Shown in pieces: positions 1-9,174 of a stretch of DNA of 64,000 nucleotides (its first letter is position 1; every line of letters starts with the position of its first letter). Location: positions 36,402 through 100,401 of the forward strand of contig JANXTS010000011.1 of assembly GCA_025352265.1 (NCBI GenBank), given 5' to 3'. The notes under the pieces were generated by a model. The model was not told the origin of the DNA. It saw only the letters and a program-made list of their open reading frames with translations, and searched no databases. The translations under genes were made by a program, and so were the position numbers. This DNA is from Variovorax sp. GTDB lineage: Bacteria > Pseudomonadota > Gammaproteobacteria > Burkholderiales > Burkholderiaceae_C.

Positions 1-1
1 T

Positions 2-2977
2 TCTTTCGGTGTCGTGGTGCGCGCCAACGCATCCAACGGCCTTCAGGCCGAGGCGGGGCGCATCACGATCAACGGTCGCGGCAGCGATGTGGCGCTTGTG
101 CAATTCGGTGCGAATGCTGGAGCGACCTTCGGCGTTCCGCAGCCCGGCGAGTCGATCCTAGGCGCCAATCCGCTTACGCTGATTTCGACACGCAGCCAGA
201 CGATGGCGGGCGGCAACATCGCCATCAGCGGACGCAACGTGGTGGTCAGTGGCAGTGACACCACGGCCGTCATCGACAGCGGCGGTGCCGCGCAATCGGG
301 AAATATCGCCATCTCGGCCATGTCAGTCGCTGGCGTCGACGCCAGCGGCATCGTGGTGATTGGCGGCACGGTCGTGCTCGATGCGAGCGCCGCGACGGCC
401 ATCGGCAATGCCGGTCGCATCGACGTCATCGGCGACAAGTCGCTTTATGCGAACGGCACCATGTCTGCGCGGGGCGGCACGGCGGGCGGCAATGGTGGAC
501 GCGTCGAAACGTCGGCCCCTGCGTTGCAGCTGCAAGGAATTCGAGTGGACAGCTCGGCACCCGCCGGTCGGACGGGAAGCTGGGTGATCGATCCGGTCGA
601 TGTGACCATCGCCCACGGCAATGCGGCAGGGACGCTGCCCACCAACCCTTTCGTGCCGCTCGTTGCATCGACGGTGCAGGACGGTGACATCAACTTCGCG
701 CTCGACAACAACACCGGCGTGACGATTACCACCGGCACGCTGGCGCCTACCACGGTCGGCAACGTGACCTTCGGCATCAACACGGTCATCCAGCGCACCA
801 GCGTAGGCGCGCCGATAAAGTTCGAGATCGACGCCAACGCGGGCATCACGGCCTTCAACGCGACCACCATTCAGTCGACCGGCGGCGCGCTCGACGTGGT
901 GCTCAGTGCCGGGCTTGGTGGCGTGGGCGGCAACGTGAACTACAACGGCCAGATCACCACCAACGGCGGCAGCGTACTGATGACCGGCACGAGCCTGTTC
1001 AACACCTGCGGTGTGTGCCTGACCGATGCAAAGGTCGACTCCCGCGTGGGGCAGAGCGATGCCAACGCAGGGGGTGCGGTGCAGCTCATTGGCACACGCA
1101 ACCCCGGGGCTTACTTCTTCTTGTCGCCAGCGGTCGTCGGCCTCACGGGTTCGACCATCCAGAGTTCGACGGGTGACGTCACCCTGTCGGGCATCAGCCG
1201 TTCCATTGGCACGGGCGTTCAGCTGATCTCCAACGCCAACGGCGCGGCCAGTCGCATCTCAACCACCAGCGGCGCGATACGGATCACCGGTGTCGGCAGC
1301 GCGCTGTCGGGCAGCGGTACTCCGTCGGCGGGTCACGGCGTCGAGATCAATGGCGCCAGCGCGCAAAGCGTCAGCGGCGACATCGCCGTGCACGGCTTGC
1401 GCACCGCGCAGACGCCCGACTCGCCAGTTGGCAACGGTGTTCGCATCGTCAATGGAAGCAACGTCACGGCGCTCGGCACGGGCAACATCGATATCACTGG
1501 TGAATCGCAAATCGCGGATGCCGGTGTCCTGATTCAAGGGCCGACAGGCGTGGGCATTCCGATCCCGGCCTCTCGCGTGGCGAGCGGCGGCAACGTGGTG
1601 CTGCGCGCCGCGAGCGGCGGCACGGCCGATGCACTGGCTGTTGGCGGCTCCGTCAATGCCGGCGGCGTGCTCGACCTGCGACCGGGCGGCGTCGATGTTG
1701 CGGGCAACGCCGGCGATCGCATCGCCAACCCGATCACGTTGGGTGGCACGGCGGCCAATGGCTTCGCGGTCAGTGCCGACGAACTGACGCGCATCACGGC
1801 CGCTTCGATCGTGGTCGGCAGCAACACGCAGGCCGGCAACATCGACGTGGTCGGGCCGCTGGACATGGCGTCGCCGCTCACGCTGCAGAACGGTGGCGGC
1901 GGCAACATCACGCTCGGCGCATCGGTGAGCGCGCCGCAACTCGGTCTGCTGAGTGCCGGCAACATCACGCAGGCGGTTGGCGCCGGCATCGCCGCGGGCA
2001 CGCTGCTCGCACGCTCGACCGGCGGCAGCGTGCTGCTCTCGTCTGCCGCCAACGATGTCGGCATGGTGGCAGGCGGCGCTGCCGGACGCTTCGACTACAC
2101 CGATGTCAACGCGGTCACGCTCGGCAACGCGTCCGTTGTCGGCTTCGATGCAGCGTCGAACACGCCGCAAGGGGTCACTGCGGGTTCGATGGCGGCCGCT
2201 GCGGTGTTCGTCCGGACACTGAGCGGCGACCTGGCGCTCGGCACCAACGTGACGAGCAGCAACGGCGCCGATCTTGTGGCTGCGGCACGGTTCCAGAACC
2301 TGGCAGCCAACACCATCGCCGGCGCACCGTGGCGGGTATGGGCCCAGACGTGGATCGGCGAGACACGCACCGGACTGAGCGGCTCGGGGCCTCTGCCCAA
2401 TCTCTATCACTGCGCCTACCTCGGGTTGTGCAGCGTCGGTGTGACGCCGGGCGATAACCATTTCATCTACGTGCAGCAGCCGACGGCCACGGTGGTCATC
2501 GGCAATGCCACGCGACCGGGCGGCTCACCGAATCCGCCGTTCATCTACAGCTTGACCGGGTTGATATTGGGCGATGCCGGATCGAGCTTCACCGGTGCGC
2601 TGTCGTCGCCTGCCAACGCGTCGAGCCCGGCAGGCGCGTACCCCATCAACGGGGCCTTTGCGTCGGCGGCGGGTTATGCCGTCAACGTGGTGCCGGGCGA
2701 GCTCACCGTCGGTGCAGTTTCTGCATCGCCGTTATTCGTTTTGTCTCAACTGTCTCAGTTGCCCAAGCCCGATGTGCTGCGCGAAGTGCCCGACAGCTGG
2801 ATCTACGACCGCAACATCGGCCCGCCGCCTATCTGTTTTGCGACCGGACCGCTGGATGGCGAACGCGCGCAACAGGGCGGCGATTTGCTTGCAAGTGAAT
2901 GGTCTCGCGTGCGCTCCCGGCCCAACCTCACGAGCTGCGTCGACACCGAGCGGCGCAACGGATGCTCGGACTTTTAG
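2..2977 (+). CDS. Filamentous-haemagglutinin-like exoprotein, 3' part (truncated by window edge)
   Basis: The frame is open from the first bases of the window, so the N-terminus, including any signal peptide and TPS secretion domain, lies outside. About 990 residues are visible. They are rich in Gly, Ala, Ser, Thr, Asn and Val, with recurring GNI-x-I and GG-N-V units typical of the right-handed beta-helix of large secreted adhesins. A GSWVIDPVDVTI motif, common in FHA-type exoproteins, lies near residue 195. Near residues 870-910 an AGAYPI...GYAVNVVPGELTV stretch resembles one MBG-type repeat. Cysteines are very rare apart from a short Cys-containing tail. The predicted role is a two-partner-secreted surface adhesin or exoprotein. 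No TpsB transporter gene is present in the window, so the secretion route is inferred from family resemblance. Confidence 0.75.
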   Translation, partial: SFGVVVRANASNGLQAEAGRITINGRGSDVALVQFGANAGATFGVPQPGESILGANPLTLISTRSQTMAGGNIAISGRNVVVSGSDTTAVIDSGGAAQSGNIAISAMSVAGVDASGIVVIGGTVVLDASAATAIGNAGRIDVIGDKSLYANGTMSARGGTAGGNGGRVETSAPALQLQGIRVDSSAPAGRTGSWVIDPVDVTIAHGNAAGTLPTNPFVPLVASTVQDGDINFALDNNTGVTITTGTLAPTTVGNVTFGINTVIQRTSVGAPIKFEIDANAGITAFNATTIQSTGGALDVVLSAGLGGVGGNVNYNGQITTNGGSVLMTGTSLFNTCGVCLTDAKVDSRVGQSDANAGGAVQLIGTRNPGAYFFLSPAVVGLTGSTIQSSTGDVTLSGISRSIGTGVQLISNANGAASRISTTSGAIRITGVGSALSGSGTPSAGHGVEINGASAQSVSGDIAVHGLRTAQTPDSPVGNGVRIVNGSNVTALGTGNIDITGESQIADAGVLIQGPTGVGIPIPASRVASGGNVVLRAASGGTADALAVGGSVNAGGVLDLRPGGVDVAGNAGDRIANPITLGGTAANGFAVSADELTRITAASIVVGSNTQAGNIDVVGPLDMASPLTLQNGGGGNITLGASVSAPQLGLLSAGNITQAVGAGIAAGTLLARSTGGSVLLSSAANDVGMVAGGAAGRFDYTDVNAVTLGNASVVGFDAASNTPQGVTAGSMAAAAVFVRTLSGDLALGTNVTSSNGADLVAAARFQNLAANTIAGAPWRVWAQTWIGETRTGLSGSGPLPNLYHCAYLGLCSVGVTPGDNHFIYVQQPTATVVIGNATRPGGSPNPPFIYSLTGLILGDAGSSFTGALSSPANASSPAGAYPINGAFASAAGYAVNVVPGELTVGAVSASPLFVLSQLSQLPKPDVLREVPDSWIYDRNIGPPPICFATGPLDGERAQQGGDLLASEWSRVRSRPNLTSCVDTERRNGCSDF

Positions 2978-3266
2978 CCGAGGTCTGCGGGGTCGGGCGC
3001 GGCCAGCAGCGCGCATGAAGCCCTGGCGGCGCAGCTCGACCTCGATTCTGCCGAACGGCGGCTGGCCCTTGTACAGGGTGACGAACGAGACTTCGGTGTG
3101 CGCCGCAACCGCGTCGCGCAGCTTCGTCTGGCCGCCCTGCAGCACCTCGGCCAGCTGCCAGGATCGACGCATAGGGCGGCTCGCCGTCGATCGGGTTGGC
3201 GCCGACGTCGACTACCTCGGTCAATCGCGGCGGCGCGATCAGCGCATAGATGCCGGTGTTGTTCAT
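2974..3266 (-). pseudogene. FkbM-type methyltransferase remnant with internal deletion
   Basis: An ATG at 3264-3266 overlaps the upstream glycosyltransferase stop as ATGA. The first ~36 codons read as a classic FkbM/SAM-methyltransferase N-terminus, with VVDVGANPIDGEPPYAS. At about 3160 the sequence jumps, in another frame, to what looks like the C-terminal third of the same family (LQGGQTKLRDAV, then HTEVSFVTLYKGQPPFG, ending QGFM near 3015). The central part, which carries the FEPQ-type SAM-binding and KIDxxG segments, is missing. The simplest reading is one internal deletion of a few hundred bases that also changed frame. The 3' end abuts the exoprotein stop codon and is probably truncated too. 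The product should be non-functional. Confidence 0.7.
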
Positions 3267-4039
3267 CGGTGCGACAGGTACCGCGCGAAGTTGCCGGTGT
3301 AGGTGCGCTGGCCCTGGTGCGCGAGGTCCGATTGCGTGTCGACCAACACCTGTCCGCCAGCGGCACGCCAGCGCCGACAGAACGCGAAGTCTTCGCTGAG
3401 ATAGCGGCCGCCGTCGGGCTCTTGCATCGTGTCGAAGAAGCGGTAGTGCGGCCAGCCGGCTTCTGTTGGGTCGTCGCTGGCGTCGGGGGTGTAGCGCAGC
3501 TCGGGAAACTGCGTTGCCAGGCGATCGAACACGCTGCGTTCGATCAGCATGAACCCGGTCGGCGCCTCCGCCACTTCGACGAAACCATCGGCATCGGCCG
3601 CGTGCGTTCCGGCCAATGCATTGAGTGGAAAGCGGGCATAGCGAGCCTCGAAATCGGCGCGTGTGCTGCCGGCAGGCAAGGCCGCTTCGAGTCCTGCGCC
3701 GGGCCAGCCATCGCGCTTCCGTGGATAGATGCCCGCCACGACTTGTCGCCCCGACAGCAGCAGCCGCAGTGCCGCCTGCGGCTCGAAGCCGATGTCGGCG
3801 TCGATCCAGAAGAGGTGCGTCCAGCGTGGGTTCGACATGAACTCGGCGACGAGGCGATTGCGGGCGCGCGGAATCAGGCTGTCGCCGTCGAGAAATCGTG
3901 TCTGCATCGACATGCCGTGCGCCCATGCGGTGTTGACCAGCCCGAGCAGGCTGCGCACGTAGATCGAGGTCAGCACGCCGCCGTAGTTCGGCGTAGCGAC
4001 AAACGGACGGATGTTTTTCAGCGCGGCGAGATCGAGCAT
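3263..4039 (-). CDS. Putative GT-A-fold glycosyltransferase
   Basis: A 258-residue soluble protein with no signal peptide. Near residues 50-100 it has DGDSLIPRARNRLVAEF followed by WTHLFWIDADIGF. The DAD triplet in that second motif is the expected metal/nucleotide-sugar site of GT-A glycosyltransferases, and the pattern is common in bacterial proteins annotated as glycosyltransferase family 2-like. The start ATG is preceded by AAGGT at a suitable distance. It begins 10 bp after the hybrid kinase gene and overlaps the methyltransferase remnant by 4 bp, so it is the fourth gene of a minus-strand operon. A glycosyltransferase plus methyltransferase pair suggests sugar modification of a surface polymer, possibly of the neighbouring exoprotein; that substrate is inference. 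Confidence 0.65.
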   Translation of the reverse strand: MLDLAALKNIRPFVATPNYGGVLTSIYVRSLLGLVNTAWAHGMSMQTRFLDGDSLIPRARNRLVAEFMSNPRWTHLFWIDADIGFEPQAALRLLLSGRQVVAGIYPRKRDGWPGAGLEAALPAGSTRADFEARYARFPLNALAGTHAADADGFVEVAEAPTGFMLIERSVFDRLATQFPELRYTPDASDDPTEAGWPHYRFFDTMQEPDGGRYLSEDFAFCRRWRAAGGQVLVDTQSDLAHQGQRTYTGNFARYLSHR

Positions 4040-4049
4040 ATGGTGACCT

Positions 4050-5999
4050 TCATGCGTTGCGCCGACGCGTCGACAACAGCGCCCGCAGCTTGGCCGGCGC
4101 CACCGGCTTGGTCAGCAGCATCACGCCACCTTGCCGCAGCCGCTGCAGCACCTCGGGCCCGGTGGCACCCGACACCAGCACCGCCAGCGCTTCAGGCTGC
4201 AGCTTGCGCGCGGCTTCAATGACTGTCATGCCGTCTTCGTCACCGGCCAGTTGCAGGTCACAGAGCAGTACATCGAAGCGAGCGCCGGGTTCATCGAGGA
4301 GTGCCACCGCTTCGGCAAAGGTCGTGGCCACGTTCACCTGGCAGCCCCATTGCTCCAGCAGCATGCGGCTGCTTTCGAGAATGGCCAGATCGTCGTCGAC
4401 CACCAGGCAACGCAGATGCGCCAGCACCGACGGCGTGACCGGTTGTGGCATCGGCGGCGCCAAGTCGGCGCGCCGGGCTTCGGGCAGGTCGAGGCTGAAG
4501 GTGCTGCCGTTCTGCAGGGCAGAGCGCACCGCGATGCGGGTACCGAGCAGTCGGGCGATGCGTGCGCAAATCGCCAGCCCGAGGCCAAAGCCCTGGCGCC
4601 GGTCGCGCTCGGTGTTGGCGACTTGATAGAACTCTTCGAAGATGCGGCCCTGGTGGATCGGCGCGATGCCGACGCCGTTGTCGCGCACCTCGATGCGCAC
4701 GCTCCCCGCGCGGCGTCGCGCCATCACCAGCACCGTGCCGTCGAGCGGCGCATGCCGCACCGCATTGCTGACGAGGTTGCCGACGATGCGCAGTAGCAAT
4801 GCGGGGTCGCTGCGTACTGCCAGGTCGTGGTCGCGCCAGACCAGCCGCACGCGCGCTTCGCTGGCTTGCGAGCCGTGCTGGGCTTCGAGCTGATCGAACA
4901 GCATTGCCAGCGACACCGCGGTGATGGCGGGCGTCAGCACCTGCGCATCGAGGCGTGAAATTTCGAGCAAATCGTCGAGCAGCACGCCCATGAATTCGGT
5001 GCTCTCCTGCAGGCGTTGCACGGCCGGCCGTTGCGCCGGCGTGGCGGTCGGCAGCAGGCCGTCGATGAAGAGCCCCATCGCGTGCAGCGGCTGGCGCAGG
5101 TCGTGGCTCGCCGCCGCCAGAAAACGGGCGCGCGAGAGCGCCGCCTGTTCGGCCTCGGCCATACGCTGCAACGCTACTGCTGTGGCTTCGCGCACGCGCT
5201 CTTCGCTGACCTGCTGGTTGCGTTGCAGTCGTTCGGCAAGCCGGTCGATGTCGTGCGCCAGGTTGGCGACTTCGTGCGTGCCGCGGGGCACCGCCTGGAC
5301 GTCTTGCTCGGCCCGTGTGTCGCAGCCGACCACATCGCAGCGCGCATCGAAGTTGCCGGCTTTGAGCATCGCCACGGTGCGCGACACGCGGCGCAACGGC
5401 GATGCCACCGCGCGTGCCATGTGCCGCACCGACGCCCATGCGGCCAGCAGCGCGACCAGTGCGATGCCGATGCCGGCCATCAACGAGCGCGTGCGTTCGC
5501 GCCCGTATTCGGTGGTGTCGCGAAAGGTCTGCACCACGCCGATGGGCGTGTCGCCCACAACCGTCGAACCCGCGGGCGCGAAAGCGCTGGCACGTGATGC
5601 CTCACGCACGGTGACAGGCGCGGTGAACATGCGCAGCCGCTCCATCGGCGCGGTGCTGGAACCCGCGGTGACGAAGACGCCGGCGCTGTTGCTGATCTCG
5701 ATACGCACCACCTGGCCGCCACGCAATGCCGCGTTGGCGACGTTCTGCAGGGCCGGCACATCGCCCGCATACAGGCTCAGGTCGGACATGGCCGCGACCT
5801 GTCTTGCCACGGCCTGGCCTTCGGCGTCGAAAGCGGTATCTAGCGTGCGCAGGCGGCTGTGGGTGAACCACGCGGTAAGCGCAATGGCGACCGCGGCGCA
5901 CGGCACCACGCCGAGTCGAATCAGGTCGCGCTGCAGATTGCCATGAACGACAAGCGGTCGGTGTTGCGGACGCGCTGCTTCCGGGCTCGGCGCGGTCAT
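4050..5999 (-). CDS. Hybrid sensor histidine kinase / response regulator
   Basis: 649 residues. Transmembrane segments at about 27-47 and 173-193 bracket a ~125-residue periplasmic sensor region. HAMP follows (about 195-250), then HisKA with H299 in SHDLRQPLHAMG, HATPase with N-box and G-boxes (RDNGVGIAP, GFGLGLAI) at about 400-505, and a C-terminal receiver with D581 as phosphoacceptor and K631. All catalytic residues are present. The start ATG overlaps the stop of the upstream binding-protein gene as ATGA, so sensor and binding protein are translationally coupled. The binding protein probably presents the signal. No dedicated LuxR/NarL partner lies next to it. It is a paralogue of the kinase at 7236-9149. 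Confidence 0.9.
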   Translation of the reverse strand: MTAPSPEAARPQHRPLVVHGNLQRDLIRLGVVPCAAVAIALTAWFTHSRLRTLDTAFDAEGQAVARQVAAMSDLSLYAGDVPALQNVANAALRGGQVVRIEISNSAGVFVTAGSSTAPMERLRMFTAPVTVREASRASAFAPAGSTVVGDTPIGVVQTFRDTTEYGRERTRSLMAGIGIALVALLAAWASVRHMARAVASPLRRVSRTVAMLKAGNFDARCDVVGCDTRAEQDVQAVPRGTHEVANLAHDIDRLAERLQRNQQVSEERVREATAVALQRMAEAEQAALSRARFLAAASHDLRQPLHAMGLFIDGLLPTATPAQRPAVQRLQESTEFMGVLLDDLLEISRLDAQVLTPAITAVSLAMLFDQLEAQHGSQASEARVRLVWRDHDLAVRSDPALLLRIVGNLVSNAVRHAPLDGTVLVMARRRAGSVRIEVRDNGVGIAPIHQGRIFEEFYQVANTERDRRQGFGLGLAICARIARLLGTRIAVRSALQNGSTFSLDLPEARRADLAPPMPQPVTPSVLAHLRCLVVDDDLAILESSRMLLEQWGCQVNVATTFAEAVALLDEPGARFDVLLCDLQLAGDEDGMTVIEAARKLQPEALAVLVSGATGPEVLQRLRQGGVMLLTKPVAPAKLRALLSTRRRNA

Positions 6000-7075
6000 C
6001 GAACGGCAGTCACCCGGTCGGTCAGTTTCCGCTCGTCGGGCATGCGCAAGTTGAGTCCGCGTGCCACGGTCGCGTTGACGCGAACGGTGGCCGGCGTCGC
6101 GGCTTCGACCAGCACGCCGGATGCGTCGGTGCCCGCACCGTTACCGCCAGCGCCGCTCATCAGCTTCAATCCCATGGCGCGCGCCTGCATTGCCAGTTGC
6201 GATGGCGTCGACACGGCTGCCGCCAGTCCACCGGAGCGCACCAGGCCTTCGTTGGCGCCGAACACCGGCAATCCCGCACCGGCTCCCGCATGCAGCACAG
6301 CGAGCGTGGCTGCCTGGCTTTCGCCGATGAGGTCGGACAGCACCATCAGCGCATCGTTGCGCGGCAGCACGGCGCGCAGTGCGGCGCCGAGCGACTTGGC
6401 ATCGGGCGCGTATTCGATCTGCAGGGCCCAGCCCTGGGCGACGCGTTGCAGTTCGCGCAGCAGCGGTTCCGACTCGGCGGTGGCAACGACGCCGAGCCGG
6501 CGTTTACCAGGCAGGACCGCGTCGACAAGCGCCAGTTGGTCCGCCATCGCCGGATCGCGCAGCAGCACGCCGAGGCGTCGGTCGGGTCGCTTGAAAGCGG
6601 GGCTGGCTTTCAAGCCCTCGTAGTCGAGCCGCGTCAGCATCGCGAGCAGCAACGGCTCCTGCCCCGGTCGCTCGATGGCCGCACGTGCGGCGCTCAGGCC
6701 GACGGCCATGGTGATGCTGTTGTCGACAGCAACGGCGGAACTCGCTGAGGCGCTTGCGCGAACGCTGCGAGTTCGCACGCCGGTCACGACGCTGCGCTCT
6801 TCATCAGCGGTTGCGGTCGAGGCGACGGAAGCCGTCGAGACGTCGGCGCCGCCATTCGACGTCCGCACGACGTCGAAGCGACCATTCGGATCGCGCGTGT
6901 CTCGCGTCTCTCGCAACTGCCGCAAGAACTCGGTGTGCGGCGGTGTCTCGTCGCCCATCAGCACCGTGAGCCCGCCGGCTTGCGCACCCCCGCTGAGCAA
7001 CGCGGTGCCCGCGAAGGCAAGGCCGACGCCGGCGCGCAATGCACGCAGAAGCGTCCTGAGGTGATTCGCGAACAT
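5996..7075 (-). CDS. Periplasmic ABC_sub_bind-like protein, probable signal-presenting partner of the kinase
   Basis: 359 residues from the chosen ATG at 7075. That start gives a compact signal peptide (arginine-containing n-region, hydrophobic AGVGLAFAGTALL, cleavage after GGAQA); the frame runs upstream to 7180 but gives an improbably long leader. The mature part has the two-lobe pattern of ABC_sub_bind proteins (RRLGVVATAESEPLLRELQ, NDALMVLSDLIGES, GLPVFGANEGLVRSGGLAAAV). No permease or ATPase gene accompanies it. It overlaps the downstream hybrid kinase gene by 4 bp. The inferred role is to bind an unknown small ligand and signal through that kinase rather than to support uptake. Confidence 0.7.
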   Translation of the reverse strand: MFANHLRTLLRALRAGVGLAFAGTALLSGGAQAGGLTVLMGDETPPHTEFLRQLRETRDTRDPNGRFDVVRTSNGGADVSTASVASTATADEERSVVTGVRTRSVRASASASSAVAVDNSITMAVGLSAARAAIERPGQEPLLLAMLTRLDYEGLKASPAFKRPDRRLGVLLRDPAMADQLALVDAVLPGKRRLGVVATAESEPLLRELQRVAQGWALQIEYAPDAKSLGAALRAVLPRNDALMVLSDLIGESQAATLAVLHAGAGAGLPVFGANEGLVRSGGLAAAVSTPSQLAMQARAMGLKLMSGAGGNGAGTDASGVLVEAATPATVRVNATVARGLNLRMPDERKLTDRVTAVR

Positions 7076-7235
7076 GGGCAGCACGATGCAGCTCAATGTA
7101 CGGACCCGGTTCATTTCGCGCGATAAGGCAGAAGGCCGGTGTCGCGTGTCCAACGGTGGCGTTGCGATGTCGCGCGGCAACAGGTCGCGGCCTGTCGGTC
7201 TATGCCCGAAGGACTAGCGACCTGCATAACCAGCT

Positions 7236-9149
7236 TCAAATCGTTTCGCGTACCGCCGCCAATTGCGCCGCGATGGCTTGGCGCAGGGTGCGTGGCGCCA
7301 CCGGTTTGTAGAGTACGGCGACCCCGGCGGCCGCCACTTCGCGCAGCCGGTCGGGCTTGGTTTCCCCGGTGACCAGCAGCCGCGCCGTCGCCACGCCGAT
7401 GCCGCGTGGATGGCGTTCGAGCGCGGCGATGACATCGAGCCCGTTGTCGCCGCCCTGCAGCAGCAAGTCGCTAACCACTACATCGGGCGGGCTCTCCCAC
7501 CGGTCGGCCAGCGCCAGTGCTTCGGCCCGGCTTGCCGCTGCCAGCACCGTGGCGCCCCAGTTGCTCAGCACCACCTGCAGGCCTTCGAGAATGGTGCGCT
7601 CGTCGTCGATGACCAGCACCCGCACGCCGTGCAGATCGGGCTCTTCGTCACGCCCGCCGATCGTGGTGCCACCGATCGGTTGGCCCAGCGATATGGCTGG
7701 TGCCGCGGCGCGCACCAGCACGCGGACCGACGTGCCCTTCTTCGGACGCGAGATCAGCTCGACCCGCGTGTTGAGCAAGGCCGCCAAGCGCTGCACGGTG
7801 GCCAGGCCAAGCCCCATGCCGCGTGCGCCGCGTGTCGCCTGCTTGCCCTGATCGACTTGATAGAACTCCTCGAACACCTTTTGCTGGTGCTGCGGCGCGA
7901 TCCCGATGCCGGTGTCCCACACGTCGATGCGAACGCCCTTGCCGCGCCGTCGTGCGCCGATCAGCACACCGCCTTCGACCGTGTGGCGCAGCGAGTTGGA
8001 CACCAGGTTGTTGAGGATGCGCGACAGCATCACGTAGTCGCAACGCACCCAAAGGTCGGTCTTGCGCGCGACCAACCGGAGGTTCTGCTGCTCGGCCACC
8101 GCCCGGAAGTTGCGGCTGATTTCGTCGAACAGGCGGTCCAGCGGAAAGTCGGCCCACTGCGGTTGAAGTACCCCGGCATCGAGCTGCGACAGGTTGAGCA
8201 GTTCCGAAAAAAGCCGGTCCAGCGAGTCGACGCATTCCTTGATGTGCTCGATGCGCTGCAGCCGCGACGGATCGGTTTCACCATTCGCCAGCCCGTCGGA
8301 AAAGAGCGTGAGCGCGTGCAGCGGTTGCCGCAGGTCGTGGCTGGCAGCGGCCAGCAAACGGGTCTTGGCCTGGCTCCTAATTTCCAGTTGCTCGTTCTTG
8401 CGCGCGAGTTCCGCCGTGGCATCGCCGATGCGGCTCTGCAGCATGCGCTGGCTCTGCACCAGTGCACTGGCGGCCTGATTGAAGCCGCGTTGCAGCCGCC
8501 GCACTTCGGTCGTGCCTTCGACCGACACGCTGGCGTCTTCGCCGGCACCGAGCCGGTCGACCGCCTCGCCCAGCGCCTTGATCGGTGCACTGATACGACG
8601 TGCCGCCCACCAACCGGCAAGGCCGACGCCCAGCAGACTGGCGGCCAGCACCACCAGCACGTTGAACCACACCGCCTTGCGCACGGCATGCACCTCGTCG
8701 AGGCTGATCTCGACCATCACCTTGCCGATGCGCGCACCGTCTTCCCCGACGATCGGCACCACGGCTCGCAAGCCCTCGTCGCGCGTGCGATCGACCGTCT
8801 CCGAGTTGGCCACGATCTCGCCGTCTTCCGACCAGATCTGCACCTGCTGCACGTGCGGCTGTGCGATGCCGGCTTGCGCAGCGCGCAGCAGGGCGCGACG
8901 GTCCAGGTGGGTCAGCGGCTGTTGCGCCAGCGTCGCGACCTGCAGCGCCACCGTCTGCGCATTGGCACGCATCAGGTCGGTCACGCTCGTCAGGTGTTGC
9001 CCGGTCAGCACGCCGATGGCGCCAAGCGTCGCGACCGTGGCGGGCAGCAATGCCAGCAACACGAGCTGCTGCGCAAGGGACAGGCGGGGCAAACGCGAGA
9101 AAAGCGTCACGAATCTGTGGCTCAGTTGGTATCTAATTGTGTTCCGCAC
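7236..9149 (-). CDS. Hybrid sensor histidine kinase / response regulator
   Basis: 637 residues from a GTG at 9149, chosen because AGGAAAG lies just upstream and the first membrane segment follows at about residues 27-50. The open frame extends to 9467, but that extension overlaps the divergent gene. Order: TM1, periplasmic region of about 110 residues, TM2 (about 160-180), HAMP, HisKA with H271 in SHDLRQPLHALT, HATPase (WDTGIGIAP, MGLGLATV) and a receiver with D561 and a KP motif near 615. It is closely similar in architecture to the kinase at 4050-5999, suggesting duplication. Its start is 25 bp from a divergent PhnD-like binding-protein gene, again pairing a kinase with a periplasmic sensor protein. 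Confidence 0.9.
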   Translation of the reverse strand: MRNTIRYQLSHRFVTLFSRLPRLSLAQQLVLLALLPATVATLGAIGVLTGQHLTSVTDLMRANAQTVALQVATLAQQPLTHLDRRALLRAAQAGIAQPHVQQVQIWSEDGEIVANSETVDRTRDEGLRAVVPIVGEDGARIGKVMVEISLDEVHAVRKAVWFNVLVVLAASLLGVGLAGWWAARRISAPIKALGEAVDRLGAGEDASVSVEGTTEVRRLQRGFNQAASALVQSQRMLQSRIGDATAELARKNEQLEIRSQAKTRLLAAASHDLRQPLHALTLFSDGLANGETDPSRLQRIEHIKECVDSLDRLFSELLNLSQLDAGVLQPQWADFPLDRLFDEISRNFRAVAEQQNLRLVARKTDLWVRCDYVMLSRILNNLVSNSLRHTVEGGVLIGARRRGKGVRIDVWDTGIGIAPQHQQKVFEEFYQVDQGKQATRGARGMGLGLATVQRLAALLNTRVELISRPKKGTSVRVLVRAAAPAISLGQPIGGTTIGGRDEEPDLHGVRVLVIDDERTILEGLQVVLSNWGATVLAAASRAEALALADRWESPPDVVVSDLLLQGGDNGLDVIAALERHPRGIGVATARLLVTGETKPDRLREVAAAGVAVLYKPVAPRTLRQAIAAQLAAVRETI

Positions 9150-9174
9150 AGTCTTTCCTGAACAGCCCTTGTCG

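Noticed and set aside
8479..9174. Plus-strand extension of the PhnD-like ORF upstream of 9175
   Set aside because: It is antisense to the hybrid kinase; the signal peptide begins at 9175.
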